DNA of 26,200 bases from an uncultured Bacilli bacterium (GCA_934140355.1 CAKPBH010000018.1:1-26200), one strand, 5' to 3'; positions 8,333 to 16,603 are shown, counted from the stretch's first letter. Made by a program: numbers and translations. Notes: generated by a model from the sequence alone, not told the origin.

Positions 8333-10072
8333 TTACATTTTTTCTGGTATATTAATAGATAATACATTTAATAACAAAGTATTAATTTGATATACTATAT
8401 ACGATAAAGTAACCCAAGTTATTTTCTTTTTCTCATCACTTTCAGTTAATATTTTATTAGAATTATAAAAACTATTATATATATTTGATAATCTATATAA
8501 ATAATCACAAATAAAACTTAATGTTTTATTGTTAAGTGAATTATCTATTACTTTTGGCATTTCAAGGATAATTAATATAACATTTTTATCAAACTCATTA
8601 TAAATATCATACATTTTATAGTTAATTATATCTGCTTTATTTAATAATGATTTTATTCTAATCGTTGAATACAACAAATACGAACCTGTTTTTCCAGTCA
8701 TACTACAAAATTTTGATAAATCAAAAATATAATCATTTTTAACATCTGGAGATAAATCTGCATATTTTAAAGTAGCAATTGCAATATCTTCTACAATTTT
8801 ATCCCTATTTTCTATAATGTCACTTCTTGTAATTTTATCTACTTCTTCTTTCACAAGGTTAAGTAAATTAGATAATGTCATTACTCCACCATCTCTAGTT
8901 TTAAAAGGCTTACCATCCGTTCCATTCATAGTACCAAAACCACCATAGTATAATTTAGTTTTGGTACTAACAATTCCCGATTTATAAGCTGCTCTAAATA
9001 ACTGCTCAAAATGTAGCGTTTGTCTTATATCTGTAAAATACCATATTTCATCTGGATTATAAAGTTTTTTTCTTTCCCATATACCAGCAAGATCTGTAGA
9101 TTCATAAGCAACACTACCGTTAGATCTTATTACCATAAGTGGAGGCATAGGCTTATTTTCATTTTTTTCTTTAACTTCAATAACTGTTGCTCCTTGAGAT
9201 TTTACCAAAACATTTCGTTCTTTTAAAAACGCTAACATTTCTTCAAAATATTTATAACAATCACTTTCTCCTTCCCATAAATCAAAAGTAGTATTCAACT
9301 CTGAATAGATTTTTTTAATTTCTTTAACACTTACATTAACTATTTGTTTAAGTAATACACAATAACCTTTATTATTTCCCTTTTGAAATTCATTCGTAAT
9401 AATTCGAGCTTCTTCTAAATATTTTTTGTCCTCTTTGGCACGATTACTTGCATAAGGATATATTTCTAACAAATCATCATTTGTAACTGGACATTCATTA
9501 GGATATTCTCCTTCGTAATTTTCATCAAAATAAACTAACTCTGGCATCCTTTTTTTTATTTCTAAAATAACCAATCCTAAAGGACGTCCAAAGTCACCTA
9601 GATGAGCATCAGATATCGTATCATAACCAATCAAATTACATAATCTTTTTAAGGCTTCACCAATATTAGCACTTCTCAAATGCCCAACATGGAGAACTTT
9701 TGCAACATTTGCCCCACCATAATCAAAAAATATTTTCTTCTTGTCATAGGTATTCATATTAATTTTTATATTATCTTTAATAATATTTAAATATGTTATT
9801 AGTGATTTAGTTGAAAAAGATATATTAATAAACCCTGCACCTTGAACATTAATATTAATATAATCTTTATTTTCTTTTAATTTTTTCACAATTTCTTCTG
9901 CAATAATTTTTGGATTTTTATGATATATTTTTGCCAAATTCATCGCTCCATTATATTGATATTCCCCAAATTCTGGTCTAGATGATTTATTTAAAACAAC
10001 TTCCTCTACTTCATACCCAATTTCATTTATTACTTTTTTAATATATAATTCCTGTTTTTTAATAAAATTCAT
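8333..10072 (-). CDS. argS: Arginyl-tRNA synthetase
   Basis: This class I synthetase charges tRNA-Arg. The HIGH-type motif is HVGH (128-131) in AKVLHVGHLRSANIG. The KMSK position is the degenerate KTRDGG (391-396), as is usual for ArgRS enzymes that lack a canonical KMSK. The N-terminal additional domain (1-110) carries EFGEYQYNGAMNLAK. The C-terminal DALR anticodon-binding domain runs from about GSYLLYSTIRIKSLL to the end (NIPEKM). Length of 579 is normal. The start ATG 10070-10072 follows AGGAGGAG at 10082-10089. It is preceded by a T-box leader and its own consensus promoter. By eye the gene has fewer C/G at third positions than recD2 or map, so transfer is possible but not measured. Confidence 0.95.
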   Translation of the reverse strand: MNFIKKQELYIKKVINEIGYEVEEVVLNKSSRPEFGEYQYNGAMNLAKIYHKNPKIIAEEIVKKLKENKDYININVQGAGFINISFSTKSLITYLNIIKDNIKINMNTYDKKKIFFDYGGANVAKVLHVGHLRSANIGEALKRLCNLIGYDTISDAHLGDFGRPLGLVILEIKKRMPELVYFDENYEGEYPNECPVTNDDLLEIYPYASNRAKEDKKYLEEARIITNEFQKGNNKGYCVLLKQIVNVSVKEIKKIYSELNTTFDLWEGESDCYKYFEEMLAFLKERNVLVKSQGATVIEVKEKNENKPMPPLMVIRSNGSVAYESTDLAGIWERKKLYNPDEIWYFTDIRQTLHFEQLFRAAYKSGIVSTKTKLYYGGFGTMNGTDGKPFKTRDGGVMTLSNLLNLVKEEVDKITRSDIIENRDKIVEDIAIATLKYADLSPDVKNDYIFDLSKFCSMTGKTGSYLLYSTIRIKSLLNKADIINYKMYDIYNEFDKNVILIILEMPKVIDNSLNNKTLSFICDYLYRLSNIYNSFYNSNKILTESDEKKKITWVTLSYIVYQINTLLLNVLSINIPEKM

Positions 10073-10080
10073 TATTCTAA

Positions 10081-10304
10081 ACTCCTCCTAAATAAAAAAA
10101 TTCTACAAAATAAGGACGACAAACACCGTGGTACCACCTTAATTCATAGAATTTCTATGCACTTATATTTCTTTTAACGCAAGAATTACGATAAAACTCT
10201 AAAGGTTCATTCTTATAACTTTATCATTCTCTTTCACCAACCGAGAACATCACTAAGATAAGCGGTTATAATACTACTCCTTTTTCTTTGCTTTTTTAAA
10301 TATA
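10081..10304 (-). promoter_or_regulatory. T-box leader (tRNA-sensing riboswitch) of argS
   Basis: T-box leaders sense uncharged tRNA and switch on the downstream gene. The T-box core AAGGTGGTACCACGG is at 10126-10140. The antiterminator can form as TAAGG/CCTTA and ACG/CGT around the bulge TGGTACC, which pairs with tRNA ACCA. Stem I is complete. Its base is AAAGG/CCTTT. The internal loop has AGTA next to TTATAAC (10265-10275) on the 5' side and GAA next to GTTATAA (10210-10219) on the 3' side. The distal hairpin is TTCTC/GAGAA with the loop GGTTGGTGAAA. A Stem III hairpin (10145-10159) follows. By the usual register the specifier (10207-10209) is UGA, not an arginine codon. No GC-rich terminator is present; a weak stem at 10098-10105/10147-10154 with seven T, and possible pairing of 10113-10119 with the Shine-Dalgarno, are the candidate OFF structures. 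Confidence 0.9.
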
Positions 10305-10309
10305 GTTAA

Positions 10310-10337
10310 ATTATACACTATTTATTAGTTTTGTCAA
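10310..10337 (-). promoter_or_regulatory. argS promoter
   Basis: On minus, TTGACA (10332-10337) and TATAAT (10310-10315) are both perfect and 16 bp apart. Transcription would start about 10303, at the 5' side of T-box Stem I. Confidence 0.88.
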
Positions 10338-10435
10338 ATTATAACGGTAATAATTATAATAACCCAAAACTTAAAAATCCAAAAAACAACATATTTTTTT
10401 CAATAAAATTGAAAATCTATTTTGAATTTGACACT

Positions 10436-11575
10436 TTATTTATTTAAGAACTTATAATATTTTTTAAATTCTAAAGAAGTATCTAATGAAGTATTATTTA
10501 AAGATTCTATCAACTTCTTCTGATCCCTTGTTAATTTTTCAGGAACAATTACTTTAGTGATAACATACATATCCCCTTTTCTTTTAAGAGAACTAGTAAC
10601 ACTAGTAACACCTTTTCCTTTTAATCTCAATTTTGTCCCCGATTGCGTGCCTGCTGGAATAGATAAATTAACATTTCCATATAGAGTTGGTACCTCTTTT
10701 TTACACCCCAATATAGCCTCAGTTATAGTAATAGGAAGGTCTATATAAATATCATCCTCATCTCTTTTGTAAAATTCATGATCTCTAACCGTAAATTCTA
10801 CATACAAATCTCCAGGTTTTCCCCCATTTAAACCAGCTTCTCCCTTACCAGCAACACGAAGGCGGTTATCCGTATCGATTCCCTCAGGAATAGTGATTGT
10901 TATTGTTTTATTTTTCTTTACCGTACCGGTTCCCTTACAAGACGAACACTTCTTTTCAAAAGTAGTTCCCGATCCCTTACAATTTGGACAAGTTGTTTTA
11001 GTCAAAAAGCTTCCAAACATTGTCCTTTGCTCCGATGTCACGGTTCCAGAACCCCGACAAGTTGAACAAGTACTTGGATTAAATCCTCCCTTTCCATCAC
11101 ATTCCGGACAAGAATCAACAATATCTAGTTTTAAATCCTTTTTACACCCATAAACAGCCTCTTCAAAGTCAATGGTCATTCGATACAAAACATCATTTCC
11201 CTTTCTTGGGCCATTAGAGCTCCTTCTTGATCCAGATTGAGTAAATCCAGAGAATCCTCCAAATCCTCCCATTCCGCCAAATAAGTCTTCAAAAATATCT
11301 GACATATCACCAAAATCAAAGTTACTAAATCCCCCAGCACCACCTGCTCCTTGACTAAAGGCTGCATGACCAAATTGATCATACTGACGTCTTTTATCCG
11401 GATCAGATAGTACAGCATAAGCTTCTTGACATTCTTTAAACTTTTCAGCAGCATTTTCTTCCGTTGATACATCAGGGTGATATTTTTTAGCAAGTTTACG
11501 AAAGGCAGACTTTATTTCAGCATCCGACGCATCTTTGGAGACACCTAGGACTTCATAATAATCTTTTTTATCCAT
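10436..11575 (-). CDS. dnaJ: Chaperone DnaJ (Hsp40, type I)
   Basis: DnaJ delivers clients to DnaK and stimulates its ATPase. At 379 residues this is a full type I protein. The J domain (1-70) has HPD at 33-35. A Gly/Phe-rich linker spans about 74-112. Four zinc-binding repeats follow: CPECDGKG (156-163), CSTCRGSG (170-177), CPNCKGSG (196-203) and CSSCKGTG (210-217). The C-terminal client-binding beta domains complete it. The ATG at 11573-11575 follows a modest AGGAA site. It lies 169 bp downstream of dnaK, beyond a hairpin, with no clear promoter of its own; expression by partial read-through from the hrcA operon is likely. Confidence 0.97.
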   Translation of the reverse strand: MDKKDYYEVLGVSKDASDAEIKSAFRKLAKKYHPDVSTEENAAEKFKECQEAYAVLSDPDKRRQYDQFGHAAFSQGAGGAGGFSNFDFGDMSDIFEDLFGGMGGFGGFSGFTQSGSRRSSNGPRKGNDVLYRMTIDFEEAVYGCKKDLKLDIVDSCPECDGKGGFNPSTCSTCRGSGTVTSEQRTMFGSFLTKTTCPNCKGSGTTFEKKCSSCKGTGTVKKNKTITITIPEGIDTDNRLRVAGKGEAGLNGGKPGDLYVEFTVRDHEFYKRDEDDIYIDLPITITEAILGCKKEVPTLYGNVNLSIPAGTQSGTKLRLKGKGVTSVTSSLKRKGDMYVITKVIVPEKLTRDQKKLIESLNNTSLDTSLEFKKYYKFLNK

Positions 11576-11713
11576 TTTTATTCCTACTTTCTATTTTTAA
11601 AATTTCCATACATCAAATAGAGAAATTCTCCCTCTTTATCTTCAAACCCATATCCCCATCACTTATCTTGAAATACAGATTTTTCGATAGCATTTTTTAT
11701 TCTTTAAAATAAG

Positions 11714-11735
11714 AAGTTCTAGTTGCCTAGAACTT
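11714..11735 (-). terminator. Hairpin between dnaK and dnaJ (attenuator-like terminator)
   Basis: A perfect 9-bp stem AAGTTCTAG/CTAGAACTT with a GCAA tetraloop starts 10 nt after the dnaK stop. The T-tract on minus is interrupted (CTTATTTT), so termination is probably partial and sets the dnaK:dnaJ ratio. Confidence 0.7.
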
Positions 11736-11744
11736 TTTTCTTTA

Positions 11745-13577
11745 TTATTTTTCTTCAAAGTCTGCATCTACTACACCATCATCTTCTTTTTTTGAAGTAG
11801 ATTCTTCAGAAGTATTTTCTGCACCAGTAGAACCTTGATTTGCCTTAGCAGCTTCTTCATATACCTTTGAGGCAAACTGATTTGCTTTTTCTAGTAATTT
11901 ATCCTTTGAAGATTTAATCTCTTCAACATCTTCTTTTTCAATAGCTTTCTTAACTTTATCCATTAATTCTTCAGCTTCTTTTTTATCAGAATCACTTACC
12001 TTATCTCCCAAGTCTTTAATCGCTTTTTCAGTCATGAAAACCACTTGCTCAGCATCATTCTTAGCATCCGCTAATTCTTTTACCTTAGCATCTTTCTCCT
12101 TGTTTGCCTCTGCCTCTTTCATCATTCGATCAATTTCCTCATCCGATAAAGTATTTGTAGCAGTAATAGTAATAGATTGTTCCTTCTTTGTTCCTAAATC
12201 CTTTGCTTTAACATTAACAATACCATTAGCATCAATATCAAATGTTACTTCAATTTGAGGTACACCACGAGGTGCTGGTGGAATATTAGTAAGTTGGAAG
12301 TTTCCTAAGGTTTTATTATCACTAGCCATTGGTCTTTCCCCTTGCAATACATGAATATCTACAGCTGGTTGATTATCAGCAGCAGTTGAGAACACTTGAC
12401 TCTTGCTTGTTGGAATGGTTGTATTTCTTGGAATTAGGACAGTCATTACACCACCCAATGTTTCAATTCCAAGTGATAATGGTGTTACATCTAGTAAGAC
12501 AATATCATTAACATCTCCAGTTAAAACACCACCTTGAATAGCAGCACCCATCGATACTACTTCATCTGGGTTAACGCCTTTTGAAGGATCCTTTCCTGTT
12601 TCTTTCTTAACTAAATCTTGAACCATTGGAATACGAGTAGATCCACCGACTAAGATAACTTTATCAATATCACTCTTTGTTAATTTAGCATCTTTTAAAG
12701 CTTTTCTAACTGGCTCCATTGTAGAATCAACTAAATCGCTAATTAAAGACTCAAATTTTGCTCTTGTAATATCAATCTCAAAGTTTACTGGAGCACCATC
12801 TACTTGAGCAATAAATGGCAACGATACTTGTGTTGAAGTCATACCAGATAAATCTTTCTTGGCTTTTTCTGCAGCTTCTTTAATTCTTTGCATTGCCATC
12901 TTATCATCAGATAAATCAACACCTTCTTCTTTCTTAATTTCAGATACAATATAATCAACTAGACGATTATCGAAATCATCTCCACCCAAGTGGTTATTTC
13001 CTGATGTAGATAATACTTCAAAAACTCCATCTCCTAGTTCTAGAATAGAAACATCAAATGTTCCACCACCTAAATCATAAACTAAGATTTTTTCATTTGT
13101 ATTTTGTTTATCAAGTCCATAAGCAAGAGCAGCAGCAGTTGGCTCGTTGATAATTCTTTCAACTTCCAATCCAGCAATTTTACCAGCATTCTTTGTTGCT
13201 TGTCTTTGTGCATCGTTAAAGTAAGCTGGTACTGTAATAACGGCTTTTGTTACCTTTTCTCCTAAATAAGCTTCAGCCGTTTTCTTTAAATCACTTAAAA
13301 TCATCGCACTAACTTCTTCTGGCGTATATTCTTTTCCATTAGCTTTTACTTTTTCACTAGTACCCATTTTTCTTTTAATGGAAATAATAGTATCTGGATT
13401 AACTAAAGCTTGACGTTTTGCTTTTTCTCCAACAATAATCTCTCCCTTTTTGAAAGATACTACAGATGGTGTTGTTCTTCCACCTTCAGCATTTGCAATA
13501 ACGTGTGCTTCTCCTCCTTCAAATATAGATACACAACTATTAGTTGTTCCTAAATCAATTCCAATTATTTTACTCAT
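11745..13577 (-). CDS. dnaK: Chaperone DnaK (Hsp70)
   Basis: This is the ATP-dependent Hsp70 chaperone. The nucleotide-binding domain begins IGIDLGTTNSCVSIFEGG (residues 4-21) and includes the phosphate-2 motif VYDLGGGTFDVSIL and the adenosine motif ILVGGSTRIP. The conserved interdomain linker LLDVTPLSLGIE starts the substrate-binding domain; a charged helical lid and a disordered acidic tail (TSEESTSKKEDDGVVDADFEEK region) follow. At 610 residues it is the Gram-positive length, lacking the loop insertion of proteobacterial DnaK. AAAGG-AAAGGTGA precedes the ATG. It is the fourth gene of the hrcA operon. Confidence 0.98.
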   Translation of the reverse strand: MSKIIGIDLGTTNSCVSIFEGGEAHVIANAEGGRTTPSVVSFKKGEIIVGEKAKRQALVNPDTIISIKRKMGTSEKVKANGKEYTPEEVSAMILSDLKKTAEAYLGEKVTKAVITVPAYFNDAQRQATKNAGKIAGLEVERIINEPTAAALAYGLDKQNTNEKILVYDLGGGTFDVSILELGDGVFEVLSTSGNNHLGGDDFDNRLVDYIVSEIKKEEGVDLSDDKMAMQRIKEAAEKAKKDLSGMTSTQVSLPFIAQVDGAPVNFEIDITRAKFESLISDLVDSTMEPVRKALKDAKLTKSDIDKVILVGGSTRIPMVQDLVKKETGKDPSKGVNPDEVVSMGAAIQGGVLTGDVNDIVLLDVTPLSLGIETLGGVMTVLIPRNTTIPTSKSQVFSTAADNQPAVDIHVLQGERPMASDNKTLGNFQLTNIPPAPRGVPQIEVTFDIDANGIVNVKAKDLGTKKEQSITITATNTLSDEEIDRMMKEAEANKEKDAKVKELADAKNDAEQVVFMTEKAIKDLGDKVSDSDKKEAEELMDKVKKAIEKEDVEEIKSSKDKLLEKANQFASKVYEEAAKANQGSTGAENTSEESTSKKEDDGVVDADFEEK

Positions 13578-13620
13578 AATTATTCACCTTTCCTTTTATT
13601 TATTATCATGACTTTTCTCA

Positions 13621-13818
13621 TCAATAATGACAATTTTTTTTCTTTTTCTTCTTGCTATTCACATTCCTATCACTTGCCTTTAACTTTTCATAAATGAAAT
13701 AAGCAAGCAAGGCAACTAGAATAAATGGTAGTGCCCATATCATAAAGCGAATAGCAAAGTAAGAGAGCAATACTGCTACTACAACATAAATGATATCTCT
13801 AATTTTTTCTTGATTCAT
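13621..13818 (-). CDS. Small membrane protein in the heat-shock operon (65 aa)
   Basis: This gene lies between grpE and dnaK, 10 bp after grpE and 43 bp before dnaK, on the same strand. Its ribosome site AAGGAGATATAA is strong. The product starts MNQEKIRDIIYVVV. Residues 9-45 are nearly all hydrophobic, enough for one long or two short membrane helices. A basic, lysine-run tail ending NCHY follows. No family is recognised. Cotranscription with the DnaK system suggests heat-stress expression; a direct link to protein folding is only inference. Confidence 0.72.
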   Translation of the reverse strand: MNQEKIRDIIYVVVAVLLSYFAIRFMIWALPFILVALLAYFIYEKLKASDRNVNSKKKKKKNCHY

Positions 13819-13828
13819 TTATATCTCC

Positions 13829-14446
13829 TTACTCATTTACTTTTACCATAGCAGGTCTTACCACTCTATCTTTATAAGTATAACCTTTCTGTAATACTTC
13901 TAAGATAACACCCGCTGGTTTATTCTCATCATGTTCAGTCAAAACAGCATGATGATATTCCGGGTCAAACTCCAACCCCTCAGCAGCAATTTCTTTAACT
14001 TCAAATTTATTTAATATCCCTACAGTTGTAGTATAAATTAACTTAAATCCTGCCAAAAACTTAGAAACTTCATCAGATAAATCATTATCGTCCATCTGAA
14101 TTGCCCGCTCAAAATTATCAACAACAGTCAATAACTCTTTAATTAAATCTTCATTTTTGTATTTTAATACTTTCTCACTTTCCTCTTCTTTTCTCCTTTT
14201 ATAATTTTGAAGTTCCGCTTGATTTCTTAAAAGAGCTTCCTGCAGAGAACCAACCCGTTGATTCAACTCCTCTATTTGCTTATTTTTTTCTTCCAAGTCT
14301 TTCTCTAGTTGTTCTCTTTTTTCTTTTTCCTTACTGCACTTACATTCTTTTTCTCCTGTTACTTCTTCTTTTGTAGCATCTTCACTTAATCCTTCTTTTT
14401 CATTATCCATCACTTCTTTTTCATGATGATTTTTATGTTTACTCAT
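13829..14446 (-). CDS. grpE: Nucleotide exchange factor GrpE
   Basis: GrpE releases ADP from DnaK. The first 60 residues are charged and likely disordered (KEKECK-rich). A long coiled coil follows, with EEKNKQIEELNQRVGSLQE and RNQAELQNYKRRKEEE. The C-terminal beta-wing domain contains EFDPEYHHAV and the family's final motif YTYKDRVVRPAMVKV. At 205 residues it is of normal length. It overlaps the hrcA stop by 8 bp, indicating coupling. Confidence 0.96.
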   Translation of the reverse strand: MSKHKNHHEKEVMDNEKEGLSEDATKEEVTGEKECKCSKEKEKREQLEKDLEEKNKQIEELNQRVGSLQEALLRNQAELQNYKRRKEEESEKVLKYKNEDLIKELLTVVDNFERAIQMDDNDLSDEVSKFLAGFKLIYTTTVGILNKFEVKEIAAEGLEFDPEYHHAVLTEHDENKPAGVILEVLQKGYTYKDRVVRPAMVKVNE

Positions 14447-15434
14447 TTTCGCCTCCTAAATGATTCTTGATATAATCGAGTAGACTAACTACCTTATCAT
14501 ATTCCATTCGCTTTGGTCCCACAATCGCAATAGTTCCTTCCTCACCATTAACATTATATTTGGTCTTTACAACCGAAGTATCACTTGTAATTTCTGACTC
14601 ACTACCAACATAAATATGAATACCATTATTCTCTTCTTCTTTAATTGAACTTACATCTTCAAATTTAGAAAGAATCTCTTTTACTTTCTCAATATTAGAA
14701 AATTCTGGTTGCTTTAAAAAGTTATTCTTTCCAACAAAATGAACATCATTACTACTACTAGTAAATTCAGAGAAAGCATCATAAAAGGCATTATATAACA
14801 CCTCATGTTGTTTCACATACTTACCAATAATTGGTTTTACCTCATACTCCAGCTTTTCAGAAATTTCATTAATTGGCGTTCCAACAACTAGCTTATTGAT
14901 TAACTCCACCGTCTTTCTCACATCATCCGTTGATATTGTACTAGGCAAGTATAAATTCTTATGCTCAACAATTCCCTTATCCGTAATAACAATGGTTAGG
15001 ATCTTATTTTCTTCTAGAGGAACAACCTCCACTTGTTTTAAGCGATTCGCCTTAGCACTTGTTCCTAATACTATAGAAGTGTAGTTTGTAATTTCTGAAA
15101 CAATCTCAATACTTTTTTTAATCGTATCCGACAAATCAAGAGATTGGTTTTTAAAAATCGTTTGTAATTTCAACATATCTTCCCCGGTCATATTCTTTGG
15201 CTGCATTAAATTATCCACATAATATTTGTACCCCTTCTCACTAGGAATCCTTCCTGATGCAAAGTGATTTTTCTCCAAATATCCTAATTCTTCCAAATAA
15301 ACCATTTCATTACGAACTGTGGCACTAGAACATTTGATATTCTTACAAATATGAGAAGAACTTACCGGCTTTGCTGTTTTAATATATTCTTCTACAATGA
15401 TTCTTAAAATTTGATTCTCCCTTTCAGATATCAT
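14439..15434 (-). CDS. hrcA: Heat-inducible transcription repressor HrcA
   Basis: HrcA binds the CIRCE operator and represses the class I heat-shock genes; its folding depends on GroEL. The N-terminal winged helix is MISERENQILRIIVEEYI through SSATVRNEMVYLEELGYLEK, with the conserved GRIPSEKGYKYYVD motif directly after. A GAF-like dimer domain follows, with the AIVGPKRMEYDKV motif near the C-terminus. Length of 331 is normal. It is the first gene of the operon and its promoter is overlapped by a CIRCE-like repeat, so it autoregulates. No groES/groEL is in the window. Confidence 0.96.
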   Translation of the reverse strand: MISERENQILRIIVEEYIKTAKPVSSSHICKNIKCSSATVRNEMVYLEELGYLEKNHFASGRIPSEKGYKYYVDNLMQPKNMTGEDMLKLQTIFKNQSLDLSDTIKKSIEIVSEITNYTSIVLGTSAKANRLKQVEVVPLEENKILTIVITDKGIVEHKNLYLPSTISTDDVRKTVELINKLVVGTPINEISEKLEYEVKPIIGKYVKQHEVLYNAFYDAFSEFTSSSNDVHFVGKNNFLKQPEFSNIEKVKEILSKFEDVSSIKEEENNGIHIYVGSESEITSDTSVVKTKYNVNGEEGTIAIVGPKRMEYDKVVSLLDYIKNHLGGENE

Positions 15435-15478
15435 TCTTACACTCCCTTTAGCAGTTCCTTTTCTCGAATGCTAGATTC

Positions 15479-15507
15479 ATTATAGTATATTATATTAGCA
15501 ATGTCAA
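15479..15507 (-). promoter_or_regulatory. Promoter of the hrcA-grpE-orf-dnaK operon
   Basis: On minus, TTGACA (15502-15507) and TATAAT (15479-15484) are perfect and 17 bp apart. The -35 lies inside the CIRCE-like operator, so bound HrcA would block RNA polymerase. Confidence 0.92.
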
Positions 15508-15521
15508 GAAATAATTGCTAA
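15495..15521. promoter_or_regulatory. Degenerate CIRCE operator
   Basis: CIRCE is TTAGCACTC-N9-GAGTGCTAA. Here the arms are TTAGCAATT and CATTGCTAA with a 9-bp spacer, total 27 bp. The outer six bases of each arm are kept; the inner CTC/GAG is replaced by a symmetric variant (TTAGCAAT/ATTGCTAA). Confidence 0.82.
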
Positions 15522-15534
15522 TTTTTCAAAAAAA

Positions 15535-15590
15535 GAAAAATACTGATTCAAAACTTGCTATCCAATAAAGCAAAAATAAAATCAAGTATT
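15535..15590 (-). terminator. Probable terminator of the phosphoesterase gene
   Basis: On minus, AATACTTGATT overlaps the stop codon and pairs with AATCAGTATT (one bulged T), followed by TTTTC. A smaller TTGC/GCAA stem lies in the loop. It separates this gene from the hrcA promoter. Confidence 0.5.
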
Positions 15591-16538
15591 CTTTTTTTTC
15601 CTTAATGTTTTCCCACGAGAAGGAATATTTAACTGATAAGTCGTTTCTGATATCTTATAACTAGTATGATTATAGAGAATATACTGTTTACAAATTGCTT
15701 GATGAATTTTATTATCTCCTCGCGAAATACCATACTCTATATCTAAAAAACTAGGAACAATTCCCGAAGCCAATCTTTCCTCACTAGAACTTGGCACAGT
15801 TACAACAAAACTACCACCCAAATTATGCGCCTTAAACTCATGACTATGCCCTTTATAAAGGATAGCATTATGAACAACAGGATATTCAACTTTCTGACCT
15901 GTAATGGGATGTTTTAAATAAAAAGGAAAGTTACTAATTATCACCTGTCCTACTCCATACCCCAACGTAACAATATCATGTCTTCTTTCTTGTATAATAT
16001 AAGAAATATCTATCCCAGAATTTTTCCAAATACTAAAATCATGATTCCCCAGTACAAGAAAATTTAAAATATTCTTATCATAAGGAAAATCATGTAAAAC
16101 ATTATAAATCACCTCTTCAATACTAGAATATCTTTGCTTCCTTGCTCTTTCTTGATAAATTCCATCAAAAAAGTCACCAATATTAAAAATAAGATGAATC
16201 CCCTCTTTCACGGCATATTCCATCATCAAATGAGCATTTTCCATACTATCATAAATACTTCCATAGTGTGCATCAGATGTTACCAACATTCGAATGGCCG
16301 TAGCACACTTACCTGCCCTAACTTTCGTGATGTTATTCTCCATTTTCAAAGGAGAAGATAATCGATAAAAAATATCTCCCTCAGTATTATAATTTCTATC
16401 AAAAAGATAACCACTATTTTTTAACATAGATAACTTTAAAAACAATTGTTTTTGACTCAACTTAGTAATTTCACAAATTTGATTTAACGATTTTCCCTCT
16501 TTGATTAATTGAATCAAATCTAACATAGACTCTCGCAC
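15582..16538 (-). CDS. Calcineurin-like metallophosphoesterase with N-terminal HTH-like region
   Basis: The catalytic core carries the metallophosphoesterase motifs in order: DAH (D89, H91), GDFFDG (121-126), GNHD (164-167) and GHSH (230-233). These are the two-metal ligands of calcineurin-like phosphatases and nucleases. The first 60 residues (IKEGKSLNQICEITKLSQKQ) look like a helix-turn-helix with a small wing (YRL). I infer a DNA- or partner-binding module, but the substrate is unknown. The gene starts with GTG at 16536-16538, 6 nt after AGGGGG; an internal ATG at 16524-16526 is an alternative. It has its own promoter and probably its own terminator. It precedes the heat-shock operon but is separate from it. 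Confidence 0.85.
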   Translation of the reverse strand: MRESMLDLIQLIKEGKSLNQICEITKLSQKQLFLKLSMLKNSGYLFDRNYNTEGDIFYRLSSPLKMENNITKVRAGKCATAIRMLVTSDAHYGSIYDSMENAHLMMEYAVKEGIHLIFNIGDFFDGIYQERARKQRYSSIEEVIYNVLHDFPYDKNILNFLVLGNHDFSIWKNSGIDISYIIQERRHDIVTLGYGVGQVIISNFPFYLKHPITGQKVEYPVVHNAILYKGHSHEFKAHNLGGSFVVTVPSSSEERLASGIVPSFLDIEYGISRGDNKIHQAICKQYILYNHTSYKISETTYQLNIPSRGKTLRKKKNT

Positions 16539-16567
16539 AACAATCCCCCTTTTGTTAATTAGGTGAT

Positions 16568-16596
16568 ATTATAGAGGATTTTATTCTAAAAGTAAA
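16568..16596 (-). promoter_or_regulatory. Promoter of the phosphoesterase gene
   Basis: On minus, TTTACT (16591-16596) and TATAAT (16568-16573) are 17 bp apart, about 30 bp before the GTG start. Confidence 0.75.
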
Positions 16597-16603
16597 TAGA
16601 CTA

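Noticed and set aside
8333..10072. Firm claim that argS was horizontally acquired or is a second, resistance-type ArgRS
   Set aside because: The impression of different base use was by eye only; no codon statistics or phylogeny could be run, and the protein motifs are ordinary.
10397..10415. Inverted repeat TTTTCAAT/ATTGAAAA after dnaJ as a terminator
   Set aside because: On minus it is followed by AAATATG, not a T-run, and its stem is all A/T but for one G-C pair.
11580..11713. A 26-codon ATG frame on minus between dnaK and dnaJ
   Set aside because: There is no ribosome site, and the product (starting MLSKNLYFK) matches nothing recognisable; the gap is better read as a leader to dnaJ.
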